Positions 1 through 12,533 are shown, counted from the stretch's first letter. The stretch: 64,000 nucleotides of DNA from Massospora cicadina (GCA_022478985.1 JAKSZP010005657.1:1-64000), one strand, 5' to 3'. Notes: generated by a model not told the origin, from the sequence alone. Made by a program: numbers and translations.

Positions 1-49
1 AAATTACAGATGGACAAAATCAAACCAAATTTTCCTAACGTTTGACTTT

Positions 50-730
50 TTGCCTACTACAGTAAAACGTGACATTTTTGAGCAACACCTGAAAGATGGT
101 CTCACCATATACGGCGAAATACAATCTTTCAAAATGCAATGTTTCATGCTGATGCCACACCTGTGCACCGGCAAAGCCATCGCAGTTCTGACCCCAACTG
201 AGGAGATTGTGAAGGACCTAACCCAGATCCCGCACTCCACCTTTATTTACATTGCAGTGCATACCACCCACCCATTATGGGTAACCGTGGACAGCGCGCC
301 CCCCATTTGCACCCACTGTGATGCATTCAGCCATAAGGCACATGCATGCCCCATCAAAGAGGGCGTCACATTCCAAGAGCACCCCTCAGTGGCCATGACC
401 AGCGGAGAGGCACATCACAAAAACCAACTGCAAGCACTAAGGAGGCTTTCCATAAGCACAAGGCTGCTACCTATTGGTAAAGCCCATCTCCCTGCAGGAG
501 GGAAGAAGGCCAAGCAGGCCCATAGGGCCATGGCCAAGGAAATGGCCAAGGCCAACACCACCATCCCACATTCACAATGCCAGGAGGACATGGAGACCTC
601 GCGGTGGAAGCAACTCAGGAACACATCACCCAATCAGATTGGGAGGCCCAGTGCCAAACGGGCCACTCAATCTGAGGATCCAATGGGAGATCTGATCTCA
701 CCCAATCGTTGCACCCACGCCCTGGATTGA
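50..730 (+). pseudogene. LINE-A ORF1 protein, copy 1 (C-terminal part)
   Basis: Putative nucleic-acid-binding ORF1 protein of a LINE, expected to coat element RNA in the ribonucleoprotein. The open frame gives 226 residues from Met50, but that Met is internal: copies 2 and 3 start about 300 bp further upstream. Visible are HLKDGLTIYG at the end of a probable RNA-binding domain and, around residues 80-103, a zinc knuckle with two Cys, His and Cys (CTHC, then H and C, spacing CX2CX4HX4C). The tail is rich in Lys, Ala and Ser. The endonuclease frame follows. The frame is open to its stop near 730, but the element is otherwise broken, so it is probably not functional. Confidence 0.75.
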
Positions 731-984
731 AACTGACTTCAGCCTATCCCAACCAAAAAAAAAAAAAAAATTTGCCTCACTCGATGGTGCACCAAACTTA
801 TCCGCACCACAAAAAATTCCTGTCCGACGTCAGGAAAACAAAAGTGAAGGCCAAAGCCAATCCATGACTCTTTCCAAAAAAATTAACAAAAACCCCAATA
901 GTGTTGCTGCTAATACCCGTGCTGCTGTGAAAGCCCGTGGGGACCTGAAGAGGCAAGGGGCCCAGCTGTTCCCCTCGCACCCAA

Positions 985-1720
985 GGTGCAATGGGGGAAA
1001 CCTTCACTCTAGGGATGCTGAATATAGCCGGACTCCAAGGCCTCCCCATCCTGGGCTAGGAACTGAGCTTTACAAAACAATTTACCTGCGGATATCCTGG
1101 CCATCCAGGAGTCCCACTGTTCATAAGGTTCCGAGGAGAGCTTGGAAAACAATGCTCCTACCATCCCTATCCTTTGGTCGAAGCACTGTAAGTGCTAATT
1201 TGGAAAAACAATTTTTTCAAATTTACATCTTCAGAAACATTCCTAAATGGCTGAGTGCTCGTTGTCACCTTCTCATACAATGTTGCACACACAATCATCA
1301 ACATTTATGCCCCAAACGGTGCACACATGAGCGTCAGGAATTTTCTAGTCAGTCAAATCCCTTCCACTACCCCCAATTCCTTCTAGTTAGTGATATGAAC
1401 TGGTTAATAACCTCACCAACGGACCAGTGGCCCCCTCACCCCACGCCCCACAGGGTCACGTAGAACTACGCATTCTAAAAAGCACTTGGGTTAAGGGATG
1501 CTGCTGCAACATGCCCCACTGCTCAAAAACATGATGCTTCCCCATGTCCATAATGGCCAATTAAGGTCCATGACCTGCATCGACCTTATTCTAGTGCCAG
1601 CAAAATTCCAACCCCACACCTCCACTTCAAAACAACGAAAATGGAATTCTCTGACCATCGACTGGTCTCAATAACATACCACTTACCTGTCACAATTGCA
1701 AAGGCCCCACATTGGTGCAA
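985..1720 (+). pseudogene. LINE-A endonuclease domain, copy 1 (broken)
   Basis: Remnant of the apurinic/apyrimidinic-type endonuclease at the start of ORF2, which nicks target DNA to prime reverse transcription. By comparison with copies 2 and 3 it carries the start GMLNIAGL, an IYAPN-type motif (near 1300, frameshifted here), a DMN metal-site motif (near 1397, reading SDMNWL) and an SDHRLVS catalytic motif near 1650. The canonical SRID motif reads SMTCI(N/D), which departs from the family rule in all copies. Several indels split it across frames, so no active protein is expected. Confidence 0.7.
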
Positions 1721-2317
1721 AATCCGCCCCCCCTGAGCTCACATCGCCAGGATTTTCCACGTGGGTGGAAGAGGCAACTTTAGCAAAAAAGTTTGTTGCA
1801 CCGTTTTGCGCGGACCCCATTTCCACATGGGCAACTTTCAAAGAAGACACTATCCGCCACTATTGCCATCTCTCTCCTCCAGATGCTCATGAGCCACATT
1901 GGCGGTTATATCGCTTGCGCTGGTGGAATTGGCCCACTTGGAGTCCAACATTCCGTGCCACAGGATATAGCTCCCATGGGCCGGAAGGGCGCGGAGGCAG
2001 CCGCCCACCTCAACACATTTGGGAAAGACAACACAAACATGTGGGTTTGTGTCCAATACAGGGCCACATGCATCACTAAAGGCGACAAGTAACGCATACT
2101 TCTTCAAAAAAATTTCACACCACGCCAGAGCGTGGCCTGCACACAGGTGTGAAGATTATATAATTCCATTGTGGACACACCAGCTGAAGTGGCAATTGAA
2201 ATGCAAAGATATTACTCCAAGTTATACCGAGCCAAACCAATTCAGCCAGCCAAAATGGCAGAATTTCTCGACTGAGCTCATATCCACACCATTTTCTGAT
2301 ACCCAGAAATAATGAAT

Positions 2318-4688
2318 TTAATTACTCCGAACGAATTATGGACAGCCATTTGTGGGGCGCCAAACCGAAAATGCCCAGGCCCAGATGGCATTCCATATGA
2401 GTTCTACAAAAAAAATATTTTAAATATATATCCCCATTGCTGCTAGCCTCACTCAACCAAAGCCTGGTGGAAATGCGCCTCCTACCAGGAGGACATGAGG
2501 CCTTTACTGTCACACTCTTCAAGAAAGGGGATAGGCTTGACTTAGCCAACTGGCGCCCCATTCTCTCTAACAAACACAGACACCAAAATTTTAACAAAAA
2601 TCATGGCTAACCGTTTAGGGACTGTAGCATCTGCCACCATCTCCCCAGAACAATTTGGTTTCATCCCCAGAAGGTCAATTTGGGATAACGTGCACTCTGT
2701 GGCTAATGTGTGTCAGTTCACAGCCTCTGGGGCACTTGTATTCTTGGACCAACAAAAGGCCTATGATAGAGTCAACTGGGAATACCTAAGGGCCTGCCTC
2801 CATCAATTCCGCCTACCTCCCCGCTTCATTAACTGGGTGATGCTGCTCACGGAATCTGCAACAATGGCAGTGTGGCCCAGGCTTCCTAACGGAAGTAGTC
2901 CGCCCCCAAAGGGGCCTGCGACAAGGGGACCCCCTCAGCCCACTTTTATACAACTTCAGCCTTGACCCACTACTGCGAAATGTGAATGCTTACCTCACTG
3001 GGTTCCATGTGCCAGGCCAAACCCCAGTCAAGATGATGGCGTTTGCAGACAACTGGGTGGTTGGGGTGTCTAATAATCGAGATGCACGCGCGCTTGAAGC
3101 TCTCATCCAGGAATATTCCCGGGTAAGCAACGCGGCACTGAACGCCTCCAAAACCGAAATCATCCTCCTTGGTCAGTTTCAGAACTGCTGGGCCCCAGCA
3201 AGTAGTTCCCAACCCAGCCCATCTGCTCGCCCACGTCCACGCCTTACTAACTCAACACACACCGCTCCACTGGTGCTCCCCTTTGTGCCACGTCCTACCA
3301 TAGGACCGGTATGCCATCTGGGCGTGTGGATGGAGGCAGGTGGATACGCGTCAGCAGTAATGGAGGGCTGTATACTGGACAACGTGACGAAGCGAATCGC
3401 CTCTCTCAGAACCCACCCTACTACCCTCACTGGCAGGGTTGTTCTTGCCAACTCTATGCTCCTATCCAAAGTCTGGTTCGGAGCCCACGCCATCCCCTTC
3501 TCCCCAAGCTTCTTCAAATCCCTGTATGCTTTGCTGCAAGGATGGCTTTGGTCAGGCCACCCTCCACCAGTACGGCTAGAGGTCATGTTTGGCCCTCATC
3601 ATCATGGTGGCATGGGCCTGCTTGACTTCAAAGCCCATGCCGCCAAGATCCTGGGCACTTGGATCGCGGCTGTCACTGCTCCTACACTCCCATCCCAACA
3701 CTGGTCCCGCGCGGCCCACTCCAACTTTTCCCGAGCCTTGGGCCTCAATAATCCATCAAACCCCCACTCCCTGATGAAATACCTTGCATCACACACATCG
3801 GCCACAGGTCCTCACGGGACAAAAACCCACTACAAACGAATCTACTCTCCATGCAAAGCGCAGAGTGGAGAATTCGTATTAGTGGACATACAACCCAAAG
3901 AGGCCGCCCCTCTCCTCAGTTCACACAAGAGGTACAGGGGCTACCCATCCATGATGGCGTGATCCCCATTCGACCCCATGTCCTATCCAGGGTGGACTAC
4001 CTGGACATGATGGACATCCCTTATTCCACTGAGACCCAAAAGACTATCTGGAAATACGCACACCATCCTTTGTTGCAGCTTCAAATCCGTTCCCATGTGT
4101 GTGGTGCTGCCTGAGGTGGGTGTACCATACAGCTGAGCGCTCTAATGCTTTACACTCATCCTGTGTCGTGTGTGGCCAGTATGGAACGCTGTTCCACCGC
4201 CTGGAGAAGTGCCCCACCTCTAAAGTGATATGGCGCGAAGTCCAACGTCTGCTAGGCCAGGATCAAACGCATCCCTTCAGTCTGTCACGAGATATGTTTG
4301 CTTCATCAATGGCCTCCCCCTCCCACCCTCCCTCCGTGCTCTGGTGGTTGCAATCGCCATGTGGACTATCCACATGATTGTCTTGGATGCCATCTCTGGC
4401 TCCATCCCCACCCTCCCTGAAGCTGTCCACAGATTCCAGTCTCATTTGGTGGACCACTTTCAAACGTGGATGTTTGGATATCTCCCACCGCGTCGCCAAC
4501 AGCTGGTCTCCTCCTGGTTCCCAGTCTGGTTCATCAAATCAGACCCCTTCCTCCACACATGCTCAATAGTGGCTACGGCCCCTTCACACGTTCCCTCCCC
4601 TCCCCATAAGTGGCGTTCCCGCTGGCAACAAGAGATAGCATCGCTTCTCTGGAGTGCCTCTCCTGGTACTAAGTTTTGTCTCGTCTGA
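2318..4688 (+). pseudogene. LINE-A reverse transcriptase and C-terminal zinc finger, copy 1
   Basis: ORF2 RT region spread over frames 2603-2965, 2982-3962 and about 4099-4377. Motifs in order: FGFIPRRSIWDN, FLDQQKAYDRVNW, a damaged RQGDP block near 2920, then AFADNWVVG at about 3038-3064 and SNAALNASKTE. The active-site motif is FADN instead of FADD, which should abolish polymerisation. A two-nucleotide deletion relative to copies 2 and 3 near 2872 causes the first frameshift. Near 4160-4215 is a finger with CVVCG, then H and C (HRLEKCP), matching the CCHC finger common at LINE ORF2 C-termini. Dead copy. Confidence 0.8.
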
Positions 4689-4750
4689 GTCATATTCAGA
4701 AGTGTCCGTCCCATGGTCAGCCTTCCCGCAATAAATTAAATTAAAAAAAT

Positions 4751-5189
4751 CCATTGGGGATATTATAAGTGCAGCGTCTGGTCACTTCTTTGAACCTTTC
4801 AGGGTTTGGGACCTGAACTTCAAAATTTGAGATTTCTAGGAAATATCTGTCCTCTTCTTGAAACATTTCTAACCACCAAGTGAGATCTCAAGGCGTAGGA
4901 CATACTTTGATGCACTTTAATCTACTAATTTTGGCCCTAACTTCATCCTGCTCGGCTATCAGATATATTACAATTATTAGAAGTCAAGAAACTTTTTAAT
5001 GTCACCAACTAATCCACTAATTCTTCTTGTTTCCAATATTTTAGGCCCTAAATATCTTTAGGTAAGGATTTAATATCCCTAAAGGGAAATATTGGGGCAA
5101 TTTGAAAATTAGGCATAGCCTTGATAATCACATATAGGACTTGACCAACTAAAATGGTGGTTCAATGGTCAAAAGGTAAGATTACAATT
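4751..5189. other. unassigned AT-rich stretch
   Basis: Between LINE-A copy 1 and retroposon Y1. I see no open frame of note, no repeat shared with the rest of the window and no RNA gene. Probably old, unrecognisable repeat DNA. Confidence 0.5.
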
Positions 5190-5204
5190 TTTAATATACA
5201 ATTT
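5190..5204. repeat. target-site duplication of Y1 (left)
   Basis: TTTAATATACAATTT here and TTTAATGTATAATTT at 6242-6256 (13 of 15 identical) flank Y1 exactly at its A-rich 3' end and its truncated 5' end, as expected after target-primed reverse transcription. Confidence 0.75.
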
Positions 5205-6241
5205 CTTTTTTAGCATTAATGGTGGCTAATCCAAAAGGGGGAGCTGCCACGCATCTTTATTTTCAAATGGGACAAACAAAGGGATTATTTGAAATAAAAA
5301 ATTTCTATTATGTCACATCAGCTAGCAGCCTAGGAAGCCATATCAGAAGGTGAGGAAGCTTTGGGTAAACTTTTGTCTGGCACCTGCTTTAGCTTGCAGA
5401 CCATGGCAGACAGCATCGGGGTAGGAGCATCAGCAACATGAGGCAAAAGGAGTTATAATTGCAGGTTTTCTTCATTTATGAGGCTGACAGTATACATTGC
5501 CTCAACATATTTAGCAAGTTAATACTCAGAAAAAGTGATGATTGCTGGCACACAAGTAAACGACTTCATGCGCCAGTGGTTTTTGGTTTAATTGGGGTTA
5601 AAAAGAGAAGGTTTTGCTGCATTGATGCAAGTGCAGCTCGCAAAGAAAGCAAGCTCCTCAATTTCATACTTCTCATCCTCCTCAAAATCATGGGGAAAAT
5701 TGGGGATAGTAATACCCTCAACAAGGGGCTACATCTCCCCATGAAGTTGCTGGTGGAGGAGGGTGTTGGTCGGGACACCTGCAGCCTCAACTGCCATTTT
5801 GTTGATATATTTGAAACTTGGAAAACCATTTTTGGACAAAAACGGTGGGAATGCAATTCAGGAGGGTCAACAAAGAACTCCTCCAAACTAAAATCCAGTT
5901 TTACGTGGTATGGCCCATTTTTCCTCATCAATCCATTTGGATCATTGAATGGATTGGATTTGACCAGCACTGGGCCAGCCACTGAAATTAGTGCTGTGAC
6001 AGAGCCGATTGATCACATGCCATCAACCATGGCAGCTCAGCTGAAACCTGGTCCAGCCATTGACTCAGTATTCCATAATTGAGTCAAGTTTGCATTTTAA
6101 TTTTAAAATTTTGTTTTTGATTAGCTGTCACTTTTAAAATAGCGCCAAATTGCCCTGAGGTTGGGGGTGGGAGGATCAAGCCCCATTTGAGAAATTGGGG
6201 TGAAATGGCTGCGGGCCCAACGCCCAAGGGCTGAGTAGCGG
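5205..6241 (-). mobile_element. retroposon Y1, 5'-truncated ORF1-only element
   Basis: Minus-strand copy of family Y (others at 52083-53403 and 59404-61176). Its 3' end on the minus strand reads CACCATTAATGCTAAAAAAG, matching CACCACTAGTGCTAAAAAAA of Y3. It includes the conserved ATAAAGATGCGTGGC block shared by all three Y copies. The 5' end stops after the sequence matching 60150 of Y3, so the N-terminal domain is missing. Flanking 15-bp duplications support insertion by target-primed reverse transcription. No RT or endonuclease is visible. Confidence 0.75.
5566..5982 (-). pseudogene. Y-family protein, C-terminal domain (Y1 copy)
   Basis: A 138-residue open frame whose product matches, with frameshifts, the proteins read from Y2 and Y3. 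Shared landmarks include the AGP(V/A)L and NPF blocks, a PYHV segment, DFxLxEFFxDPP, and further on PIPNFP and an acidic EEDAKYEIEEL region that is out of frame here. I do not recognise the domain. Conservation between three separately inserted copies indicates that the source element had a real ORF. The labelled start is only the first Met of the open frame. Not a functional gene. Confidence 0.55.
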
Positions 6242-6256
6242 TTTAATGTATAATTT

Positions 6257-7110
6257 AAAGAGTTTAATTTATTTTCTAAATTGGGTGTTATAATTGGTGA
6301 TAAGAGAAAGAGGGATTGTAAGTCTAAGTGTTTGAGCTGCCAACTACAACATCTACAAACTACAGGGCTGCTCTCTACTTCTTGAAGTTAAATTATGAGA
6401 AATGGGGGATGGAGTTTGGGTTTCCTGAAAAGGGAGAGAGTGAGGGTGGGGAGTTTTAAGTATTGTTTAGATAACTTTCCATAACCAGTTGATTAAAAAT
6501 TTCCCCCATATTTTCCCTCTTATTAGATCTAACAGGTGGTCTTTTTGCAAGTGCTTAATCTTCAATAGAACAGTATTAATAAATAAATAATGAAATACTG
6601 GATAGACCTTTTTGGATAGAGTTATTTGACAGTAAAATTATAATAAAAATAATAAATACCTTACCATCAGCAGGTTGCTGGATTTTAGGGTTGGTAGGTG
6701 AGGGCTGATCTTAGACAAACAACAGTGTCCAAAATTAGAGAAATCACTATTCTCAAAGGATTCCAGTAAAGTTTTGAATGACTTTTTGATATTGTAGATA
6801 ATTAAATCTGTGACTTCACTATTTTAACAGGGTTTAGTACCTATATTAACATTATATTTTGCTCTGGTTCCATCCAAGGATATTTAATTGATCAATTTCC
6901 GCTTTATACTCTCCTTATATAACTTTGGCATATTAGGGATTTTTTTGCTATGGAATTTCACCTTAGATACCCCAGGTATCAAAAACTTTCAACGAGGATG
7001 CTTTTAGCTGAGCCTTCTGTTTGGAAGAGCACTTTTAGTTTATAGTAATTCATTTAAATAGATGTCTAATCCAACACAGATCTTTCTAAATCTCAGCAAA
7101 GACTTAAATT
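6257..7110. other. unassigned AT-rich stretch
   Basis: Between Y1 and X1. AT-rich, with short A/T runs. No supported ORF, no RNA gene and no clear similarity to the named repeats. Probably degraded element DNA. Confidence 0.4.
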
Positions 7111-7121
7111 AATTTGCTATT

Positions 7122-8966
7122 AGTAAATTTTATTATATGGTACGCAACTGGAGAAAATGCACTTAGGGTACAGGCAGCAAAAAATGGAAAATTAAATCCT
7201 CCAAATCCAGCAGTGCTCAGCAAGTTGCTATCCTACCATGGAAGAGTGAGGGAAGGGTCAGGAGGCACTTCTTCAGGTTCATCATTGAAGAGGCAAAACA
7301 ATACCAATAGTAAGAAAGTTAGGGCGTCTGCAAGTTAAATAAACAAGGAAAAGTAGATAGTCATTGAGACTGACAATTTGGTCCTGGAGGGTATTCTCCA
7401 TGAGTTTGGTAACATGGTGTTCATCTTGGATGTGGAAATCAGGGAGCTAGAGAATTTTGCAATTTTGGCTTTAGTGATTCGTATGTATAGGTTAAAACCT
7501 TCAAATTCAACAACATGTTAGACAGTAGTGGAGATACCTTCAGTGAGCAGGTGATTTCATCTTTTGCAACCAAAGATAATCAGGAGAGAATGATATGATA
7601 TTCAGCTCTTTTTTGAATTTAGTGGAAGATTTTGCCACTGCTTTGAGAGATGGCGACGTTTAGTTGAAGCTACTGCGACCTCAGCAAGCTGGTGATCGCG
7701 TTGGTAAGGGATAGCATCTGGTTTAGGGAAATATCATTTGGGTGGATAGGTGTCAAAATCTGAGTTCATTTAAAAGAGTTAAATCGAATGGTCAGTAGGT
7801 GGTAGGACAATTATCAAAATTGATCATTCTATGCAATAGGTACCAGGGATTTGGTTGACATGGATTGATTTGGTGATAGATGGCTGTTATTGGGTAAGTT
7901 TTGGGGTGGATGAATTTTTGAATTGAATATGGGTCCAAGCCTCCTCCCAATTTGTTGCAATGGTGTATTTTGGCTGTTATGGGTTTAGGTTGCTAAAGTT
8001 TTGCTGCTGATTTATTGAGCGCACAGCCTGAGGGAGGGTCAGGCAAAATCCTCATTCAAATTCTGTTAGTGTGGCCTCAAAGGTAGAGCTTACTGTGTCT
8101 TCAGCGTATGGATTTTATTAGCTAATTTTTAGTATTGTCCAACTCACAGCAGAGGGGGCAATTTGCGTGACTGTTGTCAACATGAGCCCAAAATAAATGA
8201 TCTAGTATAGATAAAATTTAAACATGCGGCAGTATGTATTGGGCCATGTTCAGCTGGTGGGGGTGTTGGTTGCCATTAACTGAGGTACTGCGAGGCTCTC
8301 AGAAGCATTTAAAACAATAAATTGGAGGATGGGGTCTTTGCCATAAGTGGACAGCCCTGACATCAAATCCTCAAATAGTGTTTGAGGGGGAGGTGTGAGG
8401 TGAGGTTTGCAAAGGTCATTTCATGCGTGGTATTATCTGGAAGAAATGTTTAAGTGATGGTAATTTATGTGTATTTGTATATTAGGAACAATGATGCTGC
8501 AGCGTCAGCGTCCTCTTTAGTAGAGACCTATATCAAAATAGTTTTTTAAGGGCGAAAGTTTATAAAATTCTGCCGGTGCAAAGGTGGCAGTTTCCAGCTT
8601 GATTATTGCATTGTTGGCATATAAAAAGGGATGTTTATAAATGATGCAGAGGCAAAAGAGTATGATGGATTGAGGTAGGGTTAAAGGATGTGGCAAGTTT
8701 GGTAGGCTTATGTGAGGCTAAGTACTAAATCATTTGAAAGGTCATAGCGGCCAGATGTATTTGGTGGACTGAATAAGCAATTCGCATATGTTTACTTACA
8801 ATATGGTAAATGCTAGTGGATGGAGCTCAGATGCTATATAATGGAGCAGTAAGCGGTAAAGCTAAGGGCATTGATGGAAATGGTGTTGCAGAGAGTTGAT
8901 GGTGGTTTTGATTATCTTTAATTTAGAGTAAAATCATTTAAAAGTGGGATTAAATGGAAAGAAAAT
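7122..8966 (-). mobile_element. retroposon X1, ORF1-only element, diverged
   Basis: Minus-strand relative of X3 (37526-40021). Three blocks match X3 in order: 7200-7260 with 37650-37710 (ACCATGG context), 7390-7520 with 37880-38000, and 8150-8760 with 39215-39760. The last includes the shared CAACATGAGCCCAAAA and the block giving YANNAIIKLETATFAPAE against YADKAIVDLATAAFAPAG. The 5' terminus at about 8940-8966 (TTTTCTTTCC then CACTTTTAAATGATTT on the minus strand) also matches X3. A zinc-knuckle relic (CPLC) lies near 8160. Many stops. I could not define target duplications. Confidence 0.6.
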
Positions 8967-8978
8967 CTCTTCAAATAC

Positions 8979-9440
8979 TGCCCAGATGAATTTTATATAA
9001 TTTAAGGTTTGGGGCTATAAGTTATGTAAGATGGTGGAAGTCAAACAAAGAGTAGTAACTTTTACCCATTACAAATCCACAATATGTCCCAAATCCCCTT
9101 TATTGATTCAACAGCAACACTTATAGTTGGTACCCTGTTTGTTAAAAAAAATTTAAGTTCCATCTAGCTTGATAGCAGAATCTAGGAGCCTTACATTATG
9201 GAGCTCTTATTTTATACTTGGAAATGCTAGTGATATTATAGAATAATAAGCAAACTCAATTAGAGCTTGTAACTGTTCTATGTGGTTTTCTATTCCAATG
9301 TATATGATGTGGTAGATTAATCATTCCTGCATAGCTTAGGTAAGTAATTATTTTAAACCTCTATAGGTAGATCCATTGACACATTGCATCTCAATAATCA
9401 ATTTAAAGATAAAGGAATCTATCATATTAGATATTAAAAT
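8979..9440. other. unassigned AT-rich stretch
   Basis: Between X1 and LINE-B. No ORF, RNA gene or repeat that I can support. Confidence 0.4.
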
Positions 9441-9878
9441 TGAACCCAAGATTGGCCTTTGAGTTTTTGTGTGCCCGTTAGGGCACCCAGTGCAGGCATC
9501 TTTGCAGGATGAAACCTGGGGTACTGCCCACACCACACTGACGCTGCACAAATCTAAGCACTACTGAAAATGGCACGACCGCGGGTGGGGTGACTTACAC
9601 CACCCCCAAAATGACATATTCTTCATTGTTTGGTATACCAGGTAGAAAAGGCTACCCTGCCAGTTCATAGATATGCCTCCCATCCCTTACTGCGAGGAAT
9701 GAGACCAGACTGACCCCCAAGTTGGACTTACTTGAGGAAAGAGGATTTCCATAGCTTTCTAATGGTATTTGCTAGCCGTCACTTGACTATGGCTAGGGAG
9801 CTTGTTGCCAGGATTCCTTCTGCAGGAAAGAAACGCTGGTTTCTGGCAAGCCATAGACCATATATTCCTCCCCCCATA

Positions 9879-10230
9879 TCATGCACCAGACCCTGAACCC
9901 CTCTTTGTCTGCAAGCAGACTTGGTGGGCATACGCAGTCAGGATGTCTGGCCATGCAAAATGGTCAGAGGATAACTTACAACCTGTTTGGTATGCTTCAT
10001 ACCAAAGAACACTACTCCACATATCATTTTTCTGGACACTCTGTGAAGATATGCTTTGGCGTCTCCTCCCCTCTGCATACCTTACAGGCATACAGAAGGT
10101 CATCCTCCTTATGCTTACTCCACTTACGCAGAGTCGCCCCAGTGACCAGGATGTTGCTGCGGAGTTGGAAGATATAGTCCTGAACTGGTAAAGACAAGCA
10201 TCCCTTAACCCTCCTCCCACACAGGTCCAT
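9879..10230 (-). pseudogene. LINE-B ORF2 C-terminal zinc-finger segment
   Basis: Two overlapping minus frames (10230-10024 and 10220-9879) carry LRKWSKHKEDD, CKVC, then ETPKHIFTECPEKNDMW. This is the Cys-X2-Cys then His-X4-Cys finger found at the C-terminus of many LINE ORF2 proteins (zf-RVT type), thought to help RNA or DNA binding in target-primed reverse transcription. It lies 3' of the RT in the expected order. A frameshift separates it from the downstream frame. Function lost. Confidence 0.75.
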
Positions 10231-11041
10231 CAGGCCAGGTCACATTTTGCAAGTGATCCGGGACAAATACATCAAGTAAAGCTATCTGTTTTGTAGCTTC
10301 CGGAACCTGGAGGTTATGAAATCTGAGAGGCAGACACTGTACCTCCCCCCACCTTGATCCAGCCCTGAAGGATGAAGAGGCTTATCCATCTGGATTATCT
10401 CCAGCATTCTCTTCCTTGCTAGAACATTCACTGATCCTGCCCTCCACGACCTTCTGAATGGGCTTCCTCAGCCTCTAATGCATCCAGAGAAGGAATTTTT
10501 TCCCTCCAGCAAGAATGCAGTTCAGTTGCTTCCACAAAATCTCATGCTTTCCTTACCAGCACCCTGGAGGTACTGTCAACATTATTAGCTGCTTCCACTC
10601 TAAGCACCCTCCAGACATCGCCATCAAGGAGGTCCCCCCAGTGGACCGCCCCAATAAAGTGCTTGAAGTCCTTGCGCAGATGAGGTTCCATCTCCAGTCC
10701 CCAAGCTCCTCCCCAAAGGGGAATCGCTTGGATCCTGTAAATGGTCCATTATTCACCCTCCAATATACTCTTGCTGCCCGCCCAAGCCCTAAAGTAATCT
10801 TTCCAGTAGCCTGGTAGGTTCCCCACTCTTGGAATGGCCCCTTGATTGATGCCCCAGCTGATACCAAGATCCTTGCTCAAACTGTCCTTGCAAGCCTTAG
10901 AAAAGTTGTCTTCCAGTATTGAAAACCAACATATGGATCTTCCCTCCTGAGCGACCTGTGCAATCCATTTCAGCTGCAGTGCTTTTATCATACTCCCAAA
11001 ATTAATCAGACCGATGCCCCCTTTTCACCTCCTGACACAAA

Positions 11042-12533
11042 TTAGAGTAACTGATTTTTTGATGCTCGCCCTCGCCAAATTAGCTGGATGATTGAACTCT
11101 GTATTCTCCTGATAAAAGATGCCGGCGGTGGAACAAATCTAGCAATGTACCATAGTCTGGAAGAAATTAAATTGTTCATGACAATGGCTCTGCCCTGATA
11201 AGATAAGTTGAGCCATTGCCTTTTCCAAGCCACTTTTTTAAGGGCCGCTACAAGTTTGAGCCAAATTTTGTGTGGTGACGCCCACCCAGGGTTGGGACAC
11301 CTGAGGTACAGAAACTCATCCCCTGTTGCCATCCAGGAGATTGAGCTCTTTGGTGCCACACCCAACGTCACATTCTGCCCATGGGCCAAGCCCTGGATTT
11401 TGACAGATTGACCTTAGCGTTGCTTGCATTCTAGTACATCTTCAGAATGTTCATTACCACCTTTTCCTCCTCTGACGAAACATAAATCCATGTATCATCT
11501 GCAAACATTAAATGAGAGTAATCATCATCGTTGATGGTAAGTTTCCTCCGGTCTGGCTTTCTGAGAGCCACTGAAAGGGTCTATATTGCAAGGACAAACA
11601 ACAAGGGAGATAGAGGGTCTCCCTGACGCGCGCCCCTACACACCTTAAAGGGGTGGGAGAGGACCCCATTGGTATTGACAATCGATGTTGCCTTCTCATT
11701 GATCGCTTTAAGCAGTCTCAACAAATGCCCCTTAATCTCAACCCTACTTAACACTTCCCAAAGAAACTCATGATTCACCTGATCATAAGCCTTCTCTTGA
11801 TCAAGAAACAGGAGCCACCACCTATGGTCATACTGTTTACTTGCCCACTCTTCTATCAGGTGAAGCAGCATCAAGTTGTCAGTAATTGAGCGTCCTGGGA
11901 TAAACCCATTCTGCTCTTTCCCAACAACATCTGCCACAACCCCCTATAGTCGATTGGTTAGGATCTTCATTAAGATCTTATAGGCAACGTTAAGCAGAGT
12001 CAAAGGCTGATAGTTCCCCGTGAGGGAGGGATCGTCCTTCTTATACAACACCACCACCACACCCTTTGAAAATGCTAGCTCAATTATACTGGAGGCTAGG
12101 AGTTGATTGTAAAGCTCAGCAAGCATCTCAGACTTTTCTGCTCAAAATATCTTGAAGAGCTCCAAGATTCCATCCTTGGGAGCCTTGCCATTCTTGCCTT
12201 TGCAGATGGCATCCAACCCCTCCAATTTGCAGATCTTGCTACATAGGTGCAGCTGAGTCTCCTTTGACAGTACCCCAGTCCGCTTAAGAGTACTTTGGAT
12301 GCCTCTGGGTCATTCTCAGAGGGGTCATAAAGGTCCTCATAGTAGGATTTGGCCACCTCAGACATGTGAGCTACATCCTTCACCTCAACTCCCCCATCAC
12401 AAAGTGACAAGATCCTTGCTGAAGGTATGAATGCCCCTACTGCCTTGCGGATTAGGGTCTCGTTGCTGTTAGAAATTTCATCCCATCTTGACTTCCTTTT
12501 TTTGAGGCAATCCACCATGAAGGCTCCCATCAA
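11042..12533 (-). pseudogene. LINE-B reverse transcriptase (broken)
   Basis: RT core on the minus strand in several frames. From 12126 to 11944 it reads LYKKDDPSLTGNYQPLTLLN, the early palm block. From 11937 to 11581 it reads NGFIPGRSITDN, FLDQEKAYDQVNHEF and RGARQGDPLSPLLF. The catalytic FADD is at 11505-11494, intact, followed by SHL and WIYVSSEEE context. From 11389 to 11042 lies the thumb/connection part (SYQGRAIVMNNLISSRLWY). 12533-12096 is the linker from endonuclease to RT. A stop and frame changes near 11940 and 11580 break it, although the active-site residues themselves are preserved. Confidence 0.85.

Larger units (their letters stand above)
1..4750 (+). mobile_element. LINE-A copy 1, 5' end outside window
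   Basis: Non-LTR retrotransposon, first of three copies of one family (others at 16409-21686 and 21753-27004). It enters the window inside ORF1 and runs through endonuclease, reverse transcriptase and a terminal CCHC finger to a 3' end with AATAAATTAAATT and a short A run, without a long poly(A). The other two copies have the same order at high nucleotide similarity, so the boundaries come from comparison. Frameshifts and stops break every ORF. Its left target duplication lies outside the window, so completeness cannot be judged. The RT second catalytic Asp is Asn (FADN). Confidence 0.9.

Noticed and set aside
3179..3586. 135-residue minus-strand frame opposite the LINE-A RT
   Set aside because: Antisense to the RT coding sequence and repeated as an antisense frame in the other copies. 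No motifs, so a shadow.
5459..6082. 207-residue plus-strand frame across Y1
   Set aside because: Y1 is conserved in the minus orientation (protein blocks, tail and target duplications). The plus frame is its complement.
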